From: Reyranella sp.
GTDB lineage: Bacteria > Pseudomonadota > Alphaproteobacteria > Reyranellales > Reyranellaceae
Reading direction: 5' to 3'
DNA length: 36,776 bases
Assembly: GCF_004296935.1 (NCBI RefSeq)
Contig: NZ_SCVH01000132.1
Location: forward strand, 1 to 36,776
Shown: in pieces, positions 28,733 to 36,776 of the stretch
How the letters are laid out: each line of letters opens with the position of its first letter
Numbering within the stretch: position 1 is the first letter of the stretch
Notes under the pieces: model-generated
Seen by the model: the letters and a program-made list of their open reading frames with translations, nothing else
Told to the model about the DNA's origin: nothing
The model's database searches: none
Translations under genes and position numbers: made by a program

Positions 28733-28801
28733 GTCATCCCGAGCGAAGCGAGGGACCCTTGCGGGCGTTGGCCAAAGGTCCCTCGCTTCGCTCGGGATGA
28801 C
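28733..28801. repeat. Perfect palindromic repeat, right copy
   Basis: 25-base perfect inverted arms (28733-28757 and 28777-28801; GTCATCCCGAGCGAAGCGAG...) around a 19-base centre. It fills the gap between the trpG stop and the solute-binding-protein start. It would form a very stable hairpin in any trpG readthrough transcript. Confidence 0.9.
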
Positions 28802-28813
28802 AACGGCTTTGTC

Positions 28814-29416
28814 TCAGGCCGCGCGCTTCTTCTGCTGCGACGGATGCTCGCCGGCGATCTTCAGAAAATTCTCCAGGATCTTGTGGCCATGTTCCGAGGC
28901 GATGCTCTCGGGATGGAACTGCACGCCATGGATCGGCAGCGACTTGTGACGGAGTCCCATGATGATGTCGCCGGTCTCGGCGGTGACGTCGAGCTCCTTG
29001 GGAAAATCCTTCCGGTCGACGATCAGCGAATGGTAGCGCGTCGCCTGGAAAGGCGAAGGCACGTCCTCGAACACGCTCTGGTTCTTGTGGTCGATGCCCG
29101 ACAGCTTGCCGTGCATCGGCGTCGGCGCGCGCACGACGTGGCCGCCGAACACCTGGCCGATCGCCTGGTGGCCGAGGCAGACGCCGAGCAGCGGCACCTG
29201 TTCCTTGGCGGCGGCCTTGATCAGATCCATGCAGATGCCGGCCTCGTTCGGCGTGCACGGCCCGGGCGACAGCACGATGCCGGCGGGTTTCAGCGCCATC
29301 GCCTCCTCGACGGTGATCCGGTCGTTGCGATGCACGACGCATTTCGCGCCGAGATCGCCCAGGAAGTGGACGAGGTTGTAGGTGAAGCTGTCGTAGTTAT
29401 CGATCAGGAGAATCAT
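28814..29416 (-). CDS. trpG: Anthranilate synthase glutamine amidotransferase subunit
   Basis: Releases ammonia from glutamine for anthranilate synthase; 200 residues. The start is ATG at 29416 ([16 protein letters not shown]). Class I amidotransferase features are present: [12 protein letters not shown] oxyanion region, nucleophile Cys in [11 protein letters not shown] and His-Glu in [10 protein letters not shown]. The partner trpE is not in the window. It is normally directly followed by trpD; here a palindromic repeat begins 12 bases after its stop and 1.5 kb intervenes. Confidence 0.97.
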   Translation of the reverse strand: MILLIDNYDSFTYNLVHFLGDLGAKCVVHRNDRITVEEAMALKPAGIVLSPGPCTPNEAGICMDLIKAAAKEQVPLLGVCLGHQAIGQVFGGHVVRAPTPMHGKLSGIDHKNQSVFEDVPSPFQATRYHSLIVDRKDFPKELDVTAETGDIIMGLRHKSLPIHGVQFHPESIASEHGHKILENFLKIAGEHPSQQKKRAA

Positions 29417-29444
29417 GCGGCAATAGTAGCCGACCTCGTGGGGA

Positions 29445-30479
29445 CTACGCCACCTGAGGTCGCCACGCGATAACGCCTTCCGTTCGCGCCCGCACGTCGG
29501 GTGAGGCGAGACAGGTGGCGACGGCCTCGTAGCCAGGGGCACCGGGATAGGGCGCGACGCGGGTCGGCGGGCTGTGATTGGCGGGGCAAAGAAGGATCGC
29601 CTCGTCGGGCCCGACGGCGGCCAGATCCAGGATCGCGCTGGAGCGCGTGAGCAGGAAGAGCGGGCGGGCGCCGGGCCCGCGGCGGCGCAGATGGGCAATC
29701 AGGGCCTCCTGGGTGGCCTGATCCAGACCCTGTTCGACCACGTCGACAACCAGAATGGCCGGGCCGTCGGCCTCCAATCCGACAAGTAGAGCGACCAGGG
29801 GCTTCGACAGCACGGCGCCGTCCTCGACGAGCCAGGTCAGGCTCTGGTCGACGCGCGCTCTAAGGGTCGGGTCGGCGTCCAGTCGCGTCCGTGCCGCAGC
29901 GCCACCGTCCGCCAACCGGTCCAAACCCAGGAAGGCAGCGTTGGGCAAGGTCTCGGCCAAGCGTTGGGCCAGCCGGGTCTTGCCGCTGCCCAGAGGGCCG
30001 ATGATGTAGTTCAGCGCCCTGATGTCGCGCAGCTCGAACCGTTCGCCGCCCCACGGCCAGGGAAGGTCGAAGGCGACTATCAGGTCGGCGGCGGGCCCCA
30101 GCAGGCGCGACAATTCTCCGGCAGGCGGCATCCGGCCCTGAGCGAGATCGCTCCGCAGTCCGCGGACTTTCTCCGCGGTGCCGGCGAGTTGGCGGACTCG
30201 ATCTTCGAGCGTCACCTGGTGCGCCGCGAGCGCCGGTTCGAGGTCGTCCGCGTCGCCGCACAGCACCCGAGCTACCTGGGCGAGACTGAGGCCGAGCGCG
30301 CGGAGTGCCACGACCTCTGCCGCGCGGGCCATCTCGCCGGGTCCATAGGCGCGCCATCCGGCGGCGGTGCGGACCGGCGAGACCAGGCCGCGCTGCTCGT
30401 AGAGCCGCAGGGCCTTGGTAGAGACGCCGAGCCGTTTGGCGGCGTCGGAGGCGTTCAGAAATTGGGCGGAAGAGCTCAC
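29445..30479 (-). CDS. MerR-family regulator fused to a P-loop ATPase-like domain
   Basis: 344 residues. Residues 9-75 are a MerR winged helix ([40 protein letters not shown]), followed by a short coiled-coil-like helix (80-110). From about 145 there is a nucleotide-binding domain: Walker A GPLGSGKT at 161-168, Walker B-like AILVVD (Asp246) with Glu249, and a D-loop-like GLD, which recalls ABC ATPases. The ABC signature LSGGQ is not recognisable. Ordinary MerR effector domains are far smaller or unrelated. A promoter with a 19-base spacer and a central dyad precedes it. Divergent from an EamA transporter, which is a plausible target. The signal sensed is unknown. Confidence 0.82.
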   Translation of the reverse strand: MSSSAQFLNASDAAKRLGVSTKALRLYEQRGLVSPVRTAAGWRAYGPGEMARAAEVVALRALGLSLAQVARVLCGDADDLEPALAAHQVTLEDRVRQLAGTAEKVRGLRSDLAQGRMPPAGELSRLLGPAADLIVAFDLPWPWGGERFELRDIRALNYIIGPLGSGKTRLAQRLAETLPNAAFLGLDRLADGGAAARTRLDADPTLRARVDQSLTWLVEDGAVLSKPLVALLVGLEADGPAILVVDVVEQGLDQATQEALIAHLRRRGPGARPLFLLTRSSAILDLAAVGPDEAILLCPANHSPPTRVAPYPGAPGYEAVATCLASPDVRARTEGVIAWRPQVA

Positions 30480-30509
30480 ACATCACCTCGCTGGTTGCTG
30501 ACCGCTCTC

Positions 30510-30540
30510 CTTATCGGGGCGGCCCCAAGGGCCGGGTCAA
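30510..30540 (-). promoter_or_regulatory. MerR-type promoter/operator in front of the MerR-ATPase gene
   Basis: On the minus strand, TTGACC (30540-30535), then a 19-base spacer, then GATAAG (30515-30510). Inside the spacer is the dyad CGGCCC-TTG-GGGCCG (30520-30534). An overlong 19-20-base spacer with a dyad is the hallmark of promoters activated by MerR proteins. It would drive the regulator itself and begins about 30 bases before its start. Confidence 0.6.
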
Positions 30541-30596
30541 GTGGTCAGAGCGCGTGCTTGGGGGTAATGTAATCGTAACAAGAAAAGAAAGCCCCC

Positions 30597-31481
30597 TTGG
30601 TCGTCGAACCCCTCATCGTCGGGCTGCTGCTGGCCGCAGCCCTCATGCACGCCACATGGAACGCCATCCTGAAGTCCGACCAGTCGGACCGGCTGGCGAC
30701 GTTCGGCGTCATCATGACCACCGGCACGGTGATGGGCGTCTGCGTCGTGCCGTTCGTGCCGATGATCGAGCCGGGGGCGTGGAAGTTCCTCATCGCCTCG
30801 GTCCTGATCCACGTCCTCTATTATACGTTCCTCCTAAAGGCCTATTCGTACGGCGATCTCAGCCACACCTATCCGATCGCGCGCGGCCTCGGGCCGTTGC
30901 TGGTAGCGCTGGTGTCGGGCCGCTTCATCGGCGAGGAGCTGCGGACGCAGGATATCGTCGGCGTCTTTTTGTTGAGCTTCGGGCTGGTGGCGCTCGCCAT
31001 GCCGCTGCGCAACGTCGTGCCGCGGCCGGGTGCCCGGCATGGACTCGCGACTCTGTTCGCGGTCCTGACCGGCGTCACCATCGCGGCCTACATCATCGCC
31101 GACGGCATGGGTGTGCGCACCGCCGGGCCGACCTTCGAGCACCGCATCTCCTACATCGCCTGGCTCTGCGTGCTGGAGGGGCCTTGGCTGCTGGTGTTGG
31201 CCTTCATCCTGCGCCCCGACACGGTGTGGGGACATCTGAAGCGCACCTGGTATCGCGGCGTGATCGGCGGCGTGATCGCCAACGTGGGCTACGGCATCGC
31301 GATCTATGCGCTGGTGCTGGGGCCGATGGCCCATGTCGCGGCCTTGCGCGAGACCTCGGTGCTGTTCGGCGCCCTGATCGGCACCCTGCTGCTGGGCGAG
31401 CCGTTCGGCGGCCGCCGGGTGGCAGCGGCTGCAGTGATCGTCGGCGGGCTCGTGCTGATGAACGGCCCGAGCGTTTTCTAG
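30597..31481 (+). CDS. EamA/DMT-family transporter (second)
   Basis: Ten-helix inner-membrane protein, 294 residues. It starts at TTG 30597 with a weak GAAAG upstream; ATG 30645 is possible but would trim the first helix (LIVGLLLAAALMHATWNAIL). The two EamA repeats are visible, the second with VAALRETSVLFGALIGTLLL and LGEPFGG, a typical close of the family. The substrate cannot be deduced. It is divergent from the MerR-ATPase gene by 117 bases. Its stop codon TAG overlaps that of the convergent GST gene in the tetramer CTAG (31478-31481). Confidence 0.9.
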   Translation: MVVEPLIVGLLLAAALMHATWNAILKSDQSDRLATFGVIMTTGTVMGVCVVPFVPMIEPGAWKFLIASVLIHVLYYTFLLKAYSYGDLSHTYPIARGLGPLLVALVSGRFIGEELRTQDIVGVFLLSFGLVALAMPLRNVVPRPGARHGLATLFAVLTGVTIAAYIIADGMGVRTAGPTFEHRISYIAWLCVLEGPWLLVLAFILRPDTVWGHLKRTWYRGVIGGVIANVGYGIAIYALVLGPMAHVAALRETSVLFGALIGTLLLGEPFGGRRVAAAAVIVGGLVLMNGPSVF

Positions 31482-32092
31482 GTTGCTGGCGGCTCGGTCG
31501 AACTGAAGGGAAGCTCCTCCAGCAATTTCTTCGTGAGCGCGCGCAGGCGTGGCGCCCGTGCTTCCGTATCGAGGCCGATGCCGCGCGCGAGACGTTCGGC
31601 GACGAAAGCCGTGACGTCCGCCTGGGTGAGGCGTCCGAGCAACAAGTATGGTTGGGCCGGATCGACCATGGCGTCGACCGCAGCCAGTGCGTTGATCACC
31701 TGCGCGTTGCAGTCGTCGATCCAGGGTTGGTGAATCTTTTCCGCCGGCGTGTGGTTGCGCGTGTAGGCCGCCTGTAGCGCCTTGTCGCAGGCGCCCATCA
31801 TGAGGGCCGCGACTTTCAGCACGGCGCGGCGATCGGCGCCCGACGCGGGCGTGAGCGCGCGGTCGCGGCCATAGCTCTCGTCGAGATGATCGATGATGGC
31901 GCCGCTGTCGACCAGCGTCTCGCCGCCGTCGAGCACCAGCGCGGGGATGCGGCCGAGGGGATTGCTGGAGCGAACTTCCGCACGGTTCGCGAATCCGGAA
32001 AGGGACTGCTGTTCGAAGGGTGCCCCATAGGCTTTCAACGTGATCGCGACGCGGCGCGTGTAGGGCGAGCGATTGACGCCGATCAACAGCAT
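31478..32092 (-). CDS. Glutathione S-transferase-like protein
   Basis: 204 residues: N-terminal thioredoxin-like domain (MLLIGVNRSPYTRRVAITLK, NPLGRIPALVLDGGETLVDS with the cis-Pro and the glutathione gamma-Glu site) and an all-helical C-terminal domain. The start at ATG 32092 follows GGGGAG; the frame extends upstream but without conservation. SPYTRRV puts Ser and Tyr at the usual catalytic position. No partner gene indicates the substrate. Divergent from the acyl-CoA synthetase-like gene across 94 bases. Confidence 0.9.
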   Translation of the reverse strand: MLLIGVNRSPYTRRVAITLKAYGAPFEQQSLSGFANRAEVRSSNPLGRIPALVLDGGETLVDSGAIIDHLDESYGRDRALTPASGADRRAVLKVAALMMGACDKALQAAYTRNHTPAEKIHQPWIDDCNAQVINALAAVDAMVDPAQPYLLLGRLTQADVTAFVAERLARGIGLDTEARAPRLRALTKKLLEELPFSSTEPPAT

Positions 32093-32186
32093 CGCGGCTC
32101 CCCGCAGGCTGCGACGGCGTCGACCTTGTTTGCATCGGGGTTCGCTGTCATGGCTCCACCACAATTGTCGGCGACAGGATGGAGCG

Positions 32187-34865
32187 ATGTCCACCCGCAA
32201 TCTCGACAAGCTCATGGCGCCGAAATCGGTCGTGGCGATCGGCGCCAGTGTACGCCCCGGCTCGGTCGGCGCGGCGGTCACGCGCAATCTGCTGGCCGGC
32301 GGCTTCCACGGCGAGATCTACCTCGTCAACGTGAAGGGCGGCGAGATCGACGGTCGACGCGTCTACCGCAGTCTCGCCGAACTGCCGGAAGTGCCCGACC
32401 TCGCGGTCGTCATGACGCCGGCGGAAACGATTCCACGCCTGATCCTCGAGCTGGGCGAGCGCGGCACGCGGGTCGCGGTGGTGATCAGTGCCGGCCCGGG
32501 CAATGGCGCCGACGGTGCCCAGGTGAACGCGCGCTGGCGGCGGCGCATCCTGCGCGCCGCGCGGCCGCACCTGTTGCGCGTCGTCGGGCCGAACACCATC
32601 GGCTATGCCATGCCGAAACTGGGGCTGAACGCCAGTTTTGGCCCGGGCAACCTCAAGGCCGGCCGCATTGCCGCCGTCGCCCAGTCGGGCGCGGTGCTGG
32701 CCGGGCTCGCCGACTGGGGCGCGGCCCAGGGCATCGGCTTCTCGCACCTGATCTCGATGGGCGACATGAGCGACGTCGATTTCGGCGACGTGCTCGACGT
32801 GCTCGCACGCGACGCCGACACGCGCGCCATCCTGATGTACATCGAGGGCATCAGCCACGCGCGCAAGTTCATGTCGGCGGCGCGCGGCGTTGCCCGCATC
32901 AAGCCGGTGATCGTGCTCAAGGCCGGCCGCCACGCCGCTGCCGCCAAGGCCGCGGCCTCGCACACCGGCTCGATGGCCGGATCGGCCGCCGTCTACGATG
33001 CGGCCTTCGCCCGCGCCGGACTGGTGCGGGTGACGGGACTCGGTGAATTGTTCGATGCCGCCGAGACGCTGGGCTACGGCATCTCGCCGCGCACCGAGCG
33101 GCTGGCGATCCTGACCAACGGCGGCGGCGTCGGCATCATCGCCACCGACCTGCTGATCGACGAGGGCGGTGAACTGGCGACACTGCTGCCCAAGACCCTC
33201 AACCAGCTCGACAGGCACATGCCGCGGGCCTGGTCGCGCAGCAACCCGGTCGACATCGTGGGCGATGCCGACGGGCCGCGCTATGCCGCCGCCCTCGATG
33301 CGCTGGCCGACGATCGCGGTGTCGGTGCGGTGCTGGCGATGAACGTACCAACGGCGCTCACTTCCTCCGAGGATGCGGCGCGGGCGATCGCGGGGGCGCC
33401 TGGCGCCAAGGTCGTGCCGGTGATCGGCTGCTGGATCGGCGGTCCCGCGGCGGCGGCAGGGCGCGAGGTCCTGCACGCCGCCGGCATGCCGGCCTACGAC
33501 ACGCCGCTGCGCGCCGTGCGCGGCTTCATGCACATCGTGCAGTACAGGCGCGGCCAGCGCGCGTTGCAGCGCACGCCGCCGTCGGTCCCCGAGGCGCGTG
33601 CCGACACGCAGCTGGTGCGGGCCATCGTCCATGGTGCGTTGGCCGACAAGCGCTCGATCCTGACCGAGCCGGAAGCCAAGCGCGTGCTGGCGGCCTACGG
33701 CATTCCCGTCGTACCGACGGAAATCGTACTGGACGCTGCCGAGGCTGCCGCCGCGGCGGCGCGCATCGGCTTTCCGGTCGCGGTAAAAATCCTGTCGCGC
33801 CAGATCACGCACAAGTCGGACGTGGGCGGCGTGGCGCTCGACCTCGGCTCCGAGCAGGCCGTCGCCGATGCCGTACGGACCATGACCGGCAATGCGCTGG
33901 TGAAGGCGCCCAAGGCCAGGATCGACGGCTTCGTCGTGCAGCCCATGATCAAGCGGCCGCACGCGGTCGAGCTGATCCTGGGGGCAGCGGAGGACCCGGT
34001 ATTCGGGCCGATCCTGCTGGTCGGCCATGGCGGCGTCGCGGCGGAAGTGGTGGACGACAAGGCGCTGGCGCTGCCGCCGCTCGACCTCGTGCTGGCCGAG
34101 GATGCACTGAGCCGCACGCGAGTCGACCGGCTGCTGCGCGGCTATCGCGACCGGGCGCCGGCGGCGCGCGGCGCGGTGGGTGAGGCCATGGTGCGCCTCT
34201 CGCAGCTCATCGCCGACGTCGACGAGATCGCCGAACTCGACATCAATCCGCTGCTGGCCGACGCCGACGGCGTGCTGGCGCTCGATGCCCGCATCGTCGT
34301 GCGCAAACCGGAGGCGGGGCAGGAGCGGGCGGCGCGCTTTGCCATCCGGCCCTATCCGGTCGAACTCGAGACGGAGGTTCGCCACAACGAGGAGAAGCTG
34401 CGGATTCGCCCGATCCGGCCGCAGGACGAAGCACTGCTCGACGGCTTCGTCCGCCGCCTGTCGCGCGAGGACGTCCGCATGCGCTTCTTCGGGCCGCTGC
34501 GCGAGCTCAGCCACGAGATGGCGGCGCGTCTCACCCAGATCGACTACGACCGCGAGATGGCGTTCCTGTTGCTGGACGGTGACATGCTGGTGGGCGTGGG
34601 CCGGCTCGCGGCCGATCCCGGCTTCGAGCAGGCGGAGTTCGCCCTCGTCGTCGCCTCGGACCGCCAGGGCCGCGGCTATGGCACGCTGCTGCTCAATCAC
34701 GTGCTGCACTATGCGAAGTCGCGCGGCATCAAACGCGTGATCGGCCATGTGCTGCGCGAGAACGGCAAGATGCTCGACCTCGTCAAACGTCTGGGCTTCC
34801 GGCGCGAAGGTGGCCGCTCGGGCGAACCCGACCTGCGGGTGGTTAAGTCGCTCGGCGCTCTGTAA
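32187..34865 (+). CDS. NDP-forming acyl-CoA synthetase/GNAT acetyltransferase fusion (Pat-like)
   Basis: 892 residues, cytoplasmic. Order: CoA-binding domain (residues ~5-130, SVVAIGASVRPGSVG), succinyl-CoA-ligase-like domains (~145-450), ATP-grasp (~490-710, VAVKILSRQITHKSDVGG) and a C-terminal GNAT domain (~735-885) with the acetyl-CoA loop RQGRGYGT near 826-832. The layout is that of PatZ/YfiQ-type lysine acetyltransferases, which silence acetyl-CoA synthetase. The phospho-histidine of true ADP-forming synthetases is kept here as His259 in ASHTGSMAGS, so the synthetase half may be active. Start ATG 32187 with AGGA upstream; in-frame sequence before it is not conserved. Confidence 0.92.
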   Translation: MSTRNLDKLMAPKSVVAIGASVRPGSVGAAVTRNLLAGGFHGEIYLVNVKGGEIDGRRVYRSLAELPEVPDLAVVMTPAETIPRLILELGERGTRVAVVISAGPGNGADGAQVNARWRRRILRAARPHLLRVVGPNTIGYAMPKLGLNASFGPGNLKAGRIAAVAQSGAVLAGLADWGAAQGIGFSHLISMGDMSDVDFGDVLDVLARDADTRAILMYIEGISHARKFMSAARGVARIKPVIVLKAGRHAAAAKAAASHTGSMAGSAAVYDAAFARAGLVRVTGLGELFDAAETLGYGISPRTERLAILTNGGGVGIIATDLLIDEGGELATLLPKTLNQLDRHMPRAWSRSNPVDIVGDADGPRYAAALDALADDRGVGAVLAMNVPTALTSSEDAARAIAGAPGAKVVPVIGCWIGGPAAAAGREVLHAAGMPAYDTPLRAVRGFMHIVQYRRGQRALQRTPPSVPEARADTQLVRAIVHGALADKRSILTEPEAKRVLAAYGIPVVPTEIVLDAAEAAAAAARIGFPVAVKILSRQITHKSDVGGVALDLGSEQAVADAVRTMTGNALVKAPKARIDGFVVQPMIKRPHAVELILGAAEDPVFGPILLVGHGGVAAEVVDDKALALPPLDLVLAEDALSRTRVDRLLRGYRDRAPAARGAVGEAMVRLSQLIADVDEIAELDINPLLADADGVLALDARIVVRKPEAGQERAARFAIRPYPVELETEVRHNEEKLRIRPIRPQDEALLDGFVRRLSREDVRMRFFGPLRELSHEMAARLTQIDYDREMAFLLLDGDMLVGVGRLAADPGFEQAEFALVVASDRQGRGYGTLLLNHVLHYAKSRGIKRVIGHVLRENGKMLDLVKRLGFRREGGRSGEPDLRVVKSLGAL

Positions 34866-34940
34866 CGTATGTTTCGACGCCCGGACTGAACTAAGGCAAA
34901 ATAATGGCGGCAGGGCAAAGCGTTAGGGCGGAACGTTAAT

Positions 34941-36083
34941 ATGGCGTCGAGGAAGAACAGAAGCGGGAAGGCGAACAGAAGGAGTCCGAAACCGCCGCCG
35001 TCCCGCCGCGAGCGCCTGCGCCTGCGGTTTCGCGCCCTCGCCACGTGGACCCAGGCTCATCGCTGGCACTCGATCGTCGTCGGTATGTTGCTGATGTTCT
35101 TCGGCAGCCTGTTCGGCGGCTACTGGGCGGCCGAGTGGTTCGAATCGATCGACCGCGACCGGCTGGCGCGCGAGACGATCGAGGAGATGAAGCGCGGCAC
35201 GCCTGGCGAGCCGGAACCCAAGTACGCCCGCATCGAGGATATTCCAGGCCTGCCCAAGTACACCGAGGTGGAACCGGGCAAGCCGCGGCCGACGCTCGAG
35301 GAGAAGCCGCGTCCGGCGGCCAGGCCCGCGCCGCAGGCCGCTGCCGCCGCGACCTCGAGCGATCAGGCGTGGCGGCGCAACGCGGTACCCTTCCGCGACC
35401 TCAACGGCAAACCGCTGGTCGCCATCGTGATCGACGACGTGGGCCTCGACCGCCCGCGCTCGAAACGCGCCTGGGAGCTGTCAGGTCCGCTCACCCTGTC
35501 GTTCCTGCCTTATGCCAAGGACCTGCGCGAGCAGGCACGTGCGGCCCGCGGACGCGGCCATGAGCTGATGCTGCACCTGCCGATGGAACCCACCGGACGC
35601 AACGACCCTGGTCCCGGGGCGCTGCTGGTGTCGATGAGCGATGCCGAGATCCGCCAGCGCACCGCCGCGGCGCTCGACAGCTTCGAGGGCTTTGCCGGGG
35701 TCAACAATCACATGGGCAGCCGCTTCACGGCCTTCCGGCCGGGCATGGAGACGATGTTGCGCCAGCTGAAGCCGCGCGGCCTGATGTTCCTCGACTCACG
35801 GACCACCGCGCAATCCGTGGGCGATCAGACGGCACAGGAGCTGGGCGTGCCCGGCATCGTGCGCCACGTCTTCCTCGACGACGAGGAATCGGTCGAGGCC
35901 GTCCGCCGCAAGCTTGCCGAGGCCGAGGCCGTGGCGCGCCGGCAGGGCTTCGTGGTGGCGATCGGTCATCCGCACGAGGCGACCTTGCAGGCGCTTTCCG
36001 AATGGCTGCCCACGGTGCAGAGCAAGGGTCTGGCGCTGGCGCCGGCCACCGCCGTGTTGCGCAAGCGCAACGGTTGGGATTGA
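34941..36083 (+). CDS. Divergent polysaccharide deacetylase family protein (YibQ-like)
   Basis: 380 residues. A strongly basic cytoplasmic N terminus (~40 residues) is followed by one membrane helix (IVVGMLLMFFGSLFGGYW, about 45-62). Then comes a Pro/Ala-rich linker and a periplasmic NodB-like domain from about 155. Motifs: VAIVIDDVGLD, ELMLHLPMEP, GVNNHMGSRFT, LMFLDSRT and VAIGHPHEAT, as in the DUF610 "divergent polysaccharide deacetylase" family. The true substrate of this family is not established. Start ATG 34941 has GGCGGA about ten bases upstream. The next gene begins 31 bases on, so the two may form an operon. Confidence 0.9.
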   Translation: MASRKNRSGKANRRSPKPPPSRRERLRLRFRALATWTQAHRWHSIVVGMLLMFFGSLFGGYWAAEWFESIDRDRLARETIEEMKRGTPGEPEPKYARIEDIPGLPKYTEVEPGKPRPTLEEKPRPAARPAPQAAAAATSSDQAWRRNAVPFRDLNGKPLVAIVIDDVGLDRPRSKRAWELSGPLTLSFLPYAKDLREQARAARGRGHELMLHLPMEPTGRNDPGPGALLVSMSDAEIRQRTAAALDSFEGFAGVNNHMGSRFTAFRPGMETMLRQLKPRGLMFLDSRTTAQSVGDQTAQELGVPGIVRHVFLDDEESVEAVRRKLAEAEAVARRQGFVVAIGHPHEATLQALSEWLPTVQSKGLALAPATAVLRKRNGWD

Positions 36084-36114
36084 GTGCCGCCAACGAAGAG
36101 TTGGAGGAAGCAGC

Positions 36115-36776
36115 GTGCGTTACAAGAAGCAGGCGATGATCGTGGCCCCGCAGCCCGAACCGACGGAGGCGGGCGCCGACGTGTTGCGCGAGGGCGGCAA
36201 TGCCGTCGATGCCGGCATCGCCTGTGCGCTGGTCCAGGGCGTGGTCGATCCGCTGATGTGCGGCATCGCGGGCTTCGGCAGCTGCGGCATCTACAGGCCG
36301 GACAAGAAATTCCACGGCTACATCGATGCCCATGCACCGGCGCCGCTCGCCGCCCGGCCCGACATGTGGGCCAACCTGATCGAGAGCGAGGCGCGCGACG
36401 GCTACGGCTTCATTCTCAAGGGCCGGGTGAACGATATCGGCTACAAGTCGATCTGCGCGCCGGCCAACCTCAAGATGTACTACGAGGCGCACAAGGAGCA
36501 CGGCAGTCTGCCATGGTCGCGCATTGTCGAGCCGGCCATCGCCTGGGCCGAGAACGGCTGGACGGTGCGGCCGCACGTTCACTACTGGTGGTCGGACGAC
36601 GGCGCCTTCGGCCGCGCGCCCAATTTCGAGCGCACCGGCTTTACACCGGCGGCGCGCGCGCTCTACTGCCGCCCAGACGGGACGCCCAAGCGCGTCGGTG
36701 ACAAGGTCGTGAATCGCGACTACGGCCAGACACTCCGCGCCATCGCCAAGGGCGGCGCCGACGCCTTCTATGCCGG
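36115..36776 (+). CDS. Gamma-glutamyltransferase family protein, N-terminal 220 residues (3' end outside window)
   Basis: It starts at GTG 36115 with an excellent GGAGGA at 36103-36108 and runs open to the right edge. The opening MIVAPQPEPTEAGADVLREG and GGNAVDAGIACALVQGVVDP match the N-terminal (large-subunit) signature of the gamma-glutamyltranspeptidase Ntn-hydrolase family. GIAGFGSCGIY and WSRIVEPAIAWAENGW follow as usual. The self-processing catalytic Thr lies beyond the window. No signal peptide precedes the domain, so a cytoplasmic member is likely. True glutathione hydrolase activity cannot be claimed from this part. Confidence 0.88.
   Translation, partial: MRYKKQAMIVAPQPEPTEAGADVLREGGNAVDAGIACALVQGVVDPLMCGIAGFGSCGIYRPDKKFHGYIDAHAPAPLAARPDMWANLIESEARDGYGFILKGRVNDIGYKSICAPANLKMYYEAHKEHGSLPWSRIVEPAIAWAENGWTVRPHVHYWWSDDGAFGRAPNFERTGFTPAARALYCRPDGTPKRVGDKVVNRDYGQTLRAIAKGGADAFYA

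Noticed and set aside
28729-28803. Extended N terminus (MSSRAKRG...) of the solute-binding protein
   Set aside because: Those codons are simply the palindromic repeat read in frame; the signal peptide begins at 28728.
32148-34748. Very long minus-strand open frame (866 codons) opposite the acyl-CoA synthetase/GNAT gene
   Set aside because: The plus strand carries clear domains over its whole length. The antisense frame is a by-product of GC-rich codon use and has His/Arg/Asp-rich composition without any recognisable domain.

Overview
The window looks like the chromosome of a free-living, GC-rich alphaproteobacterium. The evidence is the chain of syntenic genes: dnaE, rpsB-tsf-pyrH-frr-uppS-cdsA-dxr-rseP-bamA-fabZ, gltA, gltX, comEC, lexA-moeA-moaC-trpC-trpD-trpG, an order I know from alphaproteobacteria such as Bradyrhizobium. 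It also has a LexA operator of the alphaproteobacterial GTTC-N7-GTTC type and stem-loop repeats ending in GTCATCCCGAGC. A Reyranella- or Rhodospirillales-like source is a guess; genus cannot be fixed from the sequence alone. No rRNA, tRNA, CRISPR, prophage or recognisable transposase gene was seen.

Layout. 1-3682: the 3' three quarters of dnaE, coupled to a DUF72 gene. 3683-13934: one long plus-strand housekeeping series for translation (S2, EF-Ts, ribosome recycling), UMP kinase, the lipid-carrier and isoprenoid steps (UppS, CdsA, Dxr) and envelope biogenesis (RseP, BamA, FabZ). Starts and stops often touch or overlap. A structured leader precedes rpsB and a terminator-like hairpin separates rpsB from tsf. 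13946-14353: a glyoxalase I-like gene. 14364-20121, minus strand: a tiny membrane protein, citrate synthase, an EamA transporter, glutaminyl-tRNA synthetase and glutamyl-tRNA synthetase. 20208-22337: comEC. 22338-22799: non-coding, rich in palindromes, ending in the lexA terminator. 22800-29416, minus strand: lexA, moeA, moaC, trpC, trpD and, after an interruption, trpG. 29445-36776: accessory-type genes, namely a MerR/ATPase fusion, a second EamA transporter, a glutathione transferase-like gene, an acyl-CoA synthetase/acetyltransferase fusion, a divergent polysaccharide deacetylase and the start of a gamma-glutamyltransferase.

The core genes are ordinary; the interest lies where the conserved order is broken. 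(1) lpxD, lpxA, lpxI and lpxB, which normally surround fabZ between bamA and gltA, are all missing here although fabZ remains. (2) glnS sits in a 1.79-kb segment bounded by a 33-bp direct repeat of the 3' end of gltX. (3) trpG and trpD are separated by a metal-binding mini-protein gene, an AT-rich hairpin and a solute-binding-protein gene flanked by two palindromic repeats of one family. (4) A different palindromic repeat has supplied the last ~19 codons of moaC. (5) A MerR-type DNA-binding domain is fused to a P-loop ATPase-like domain, with a 19-bp-spacer dyad promoter in front of it. I did not find a single clear-cut new defence or mobile system.
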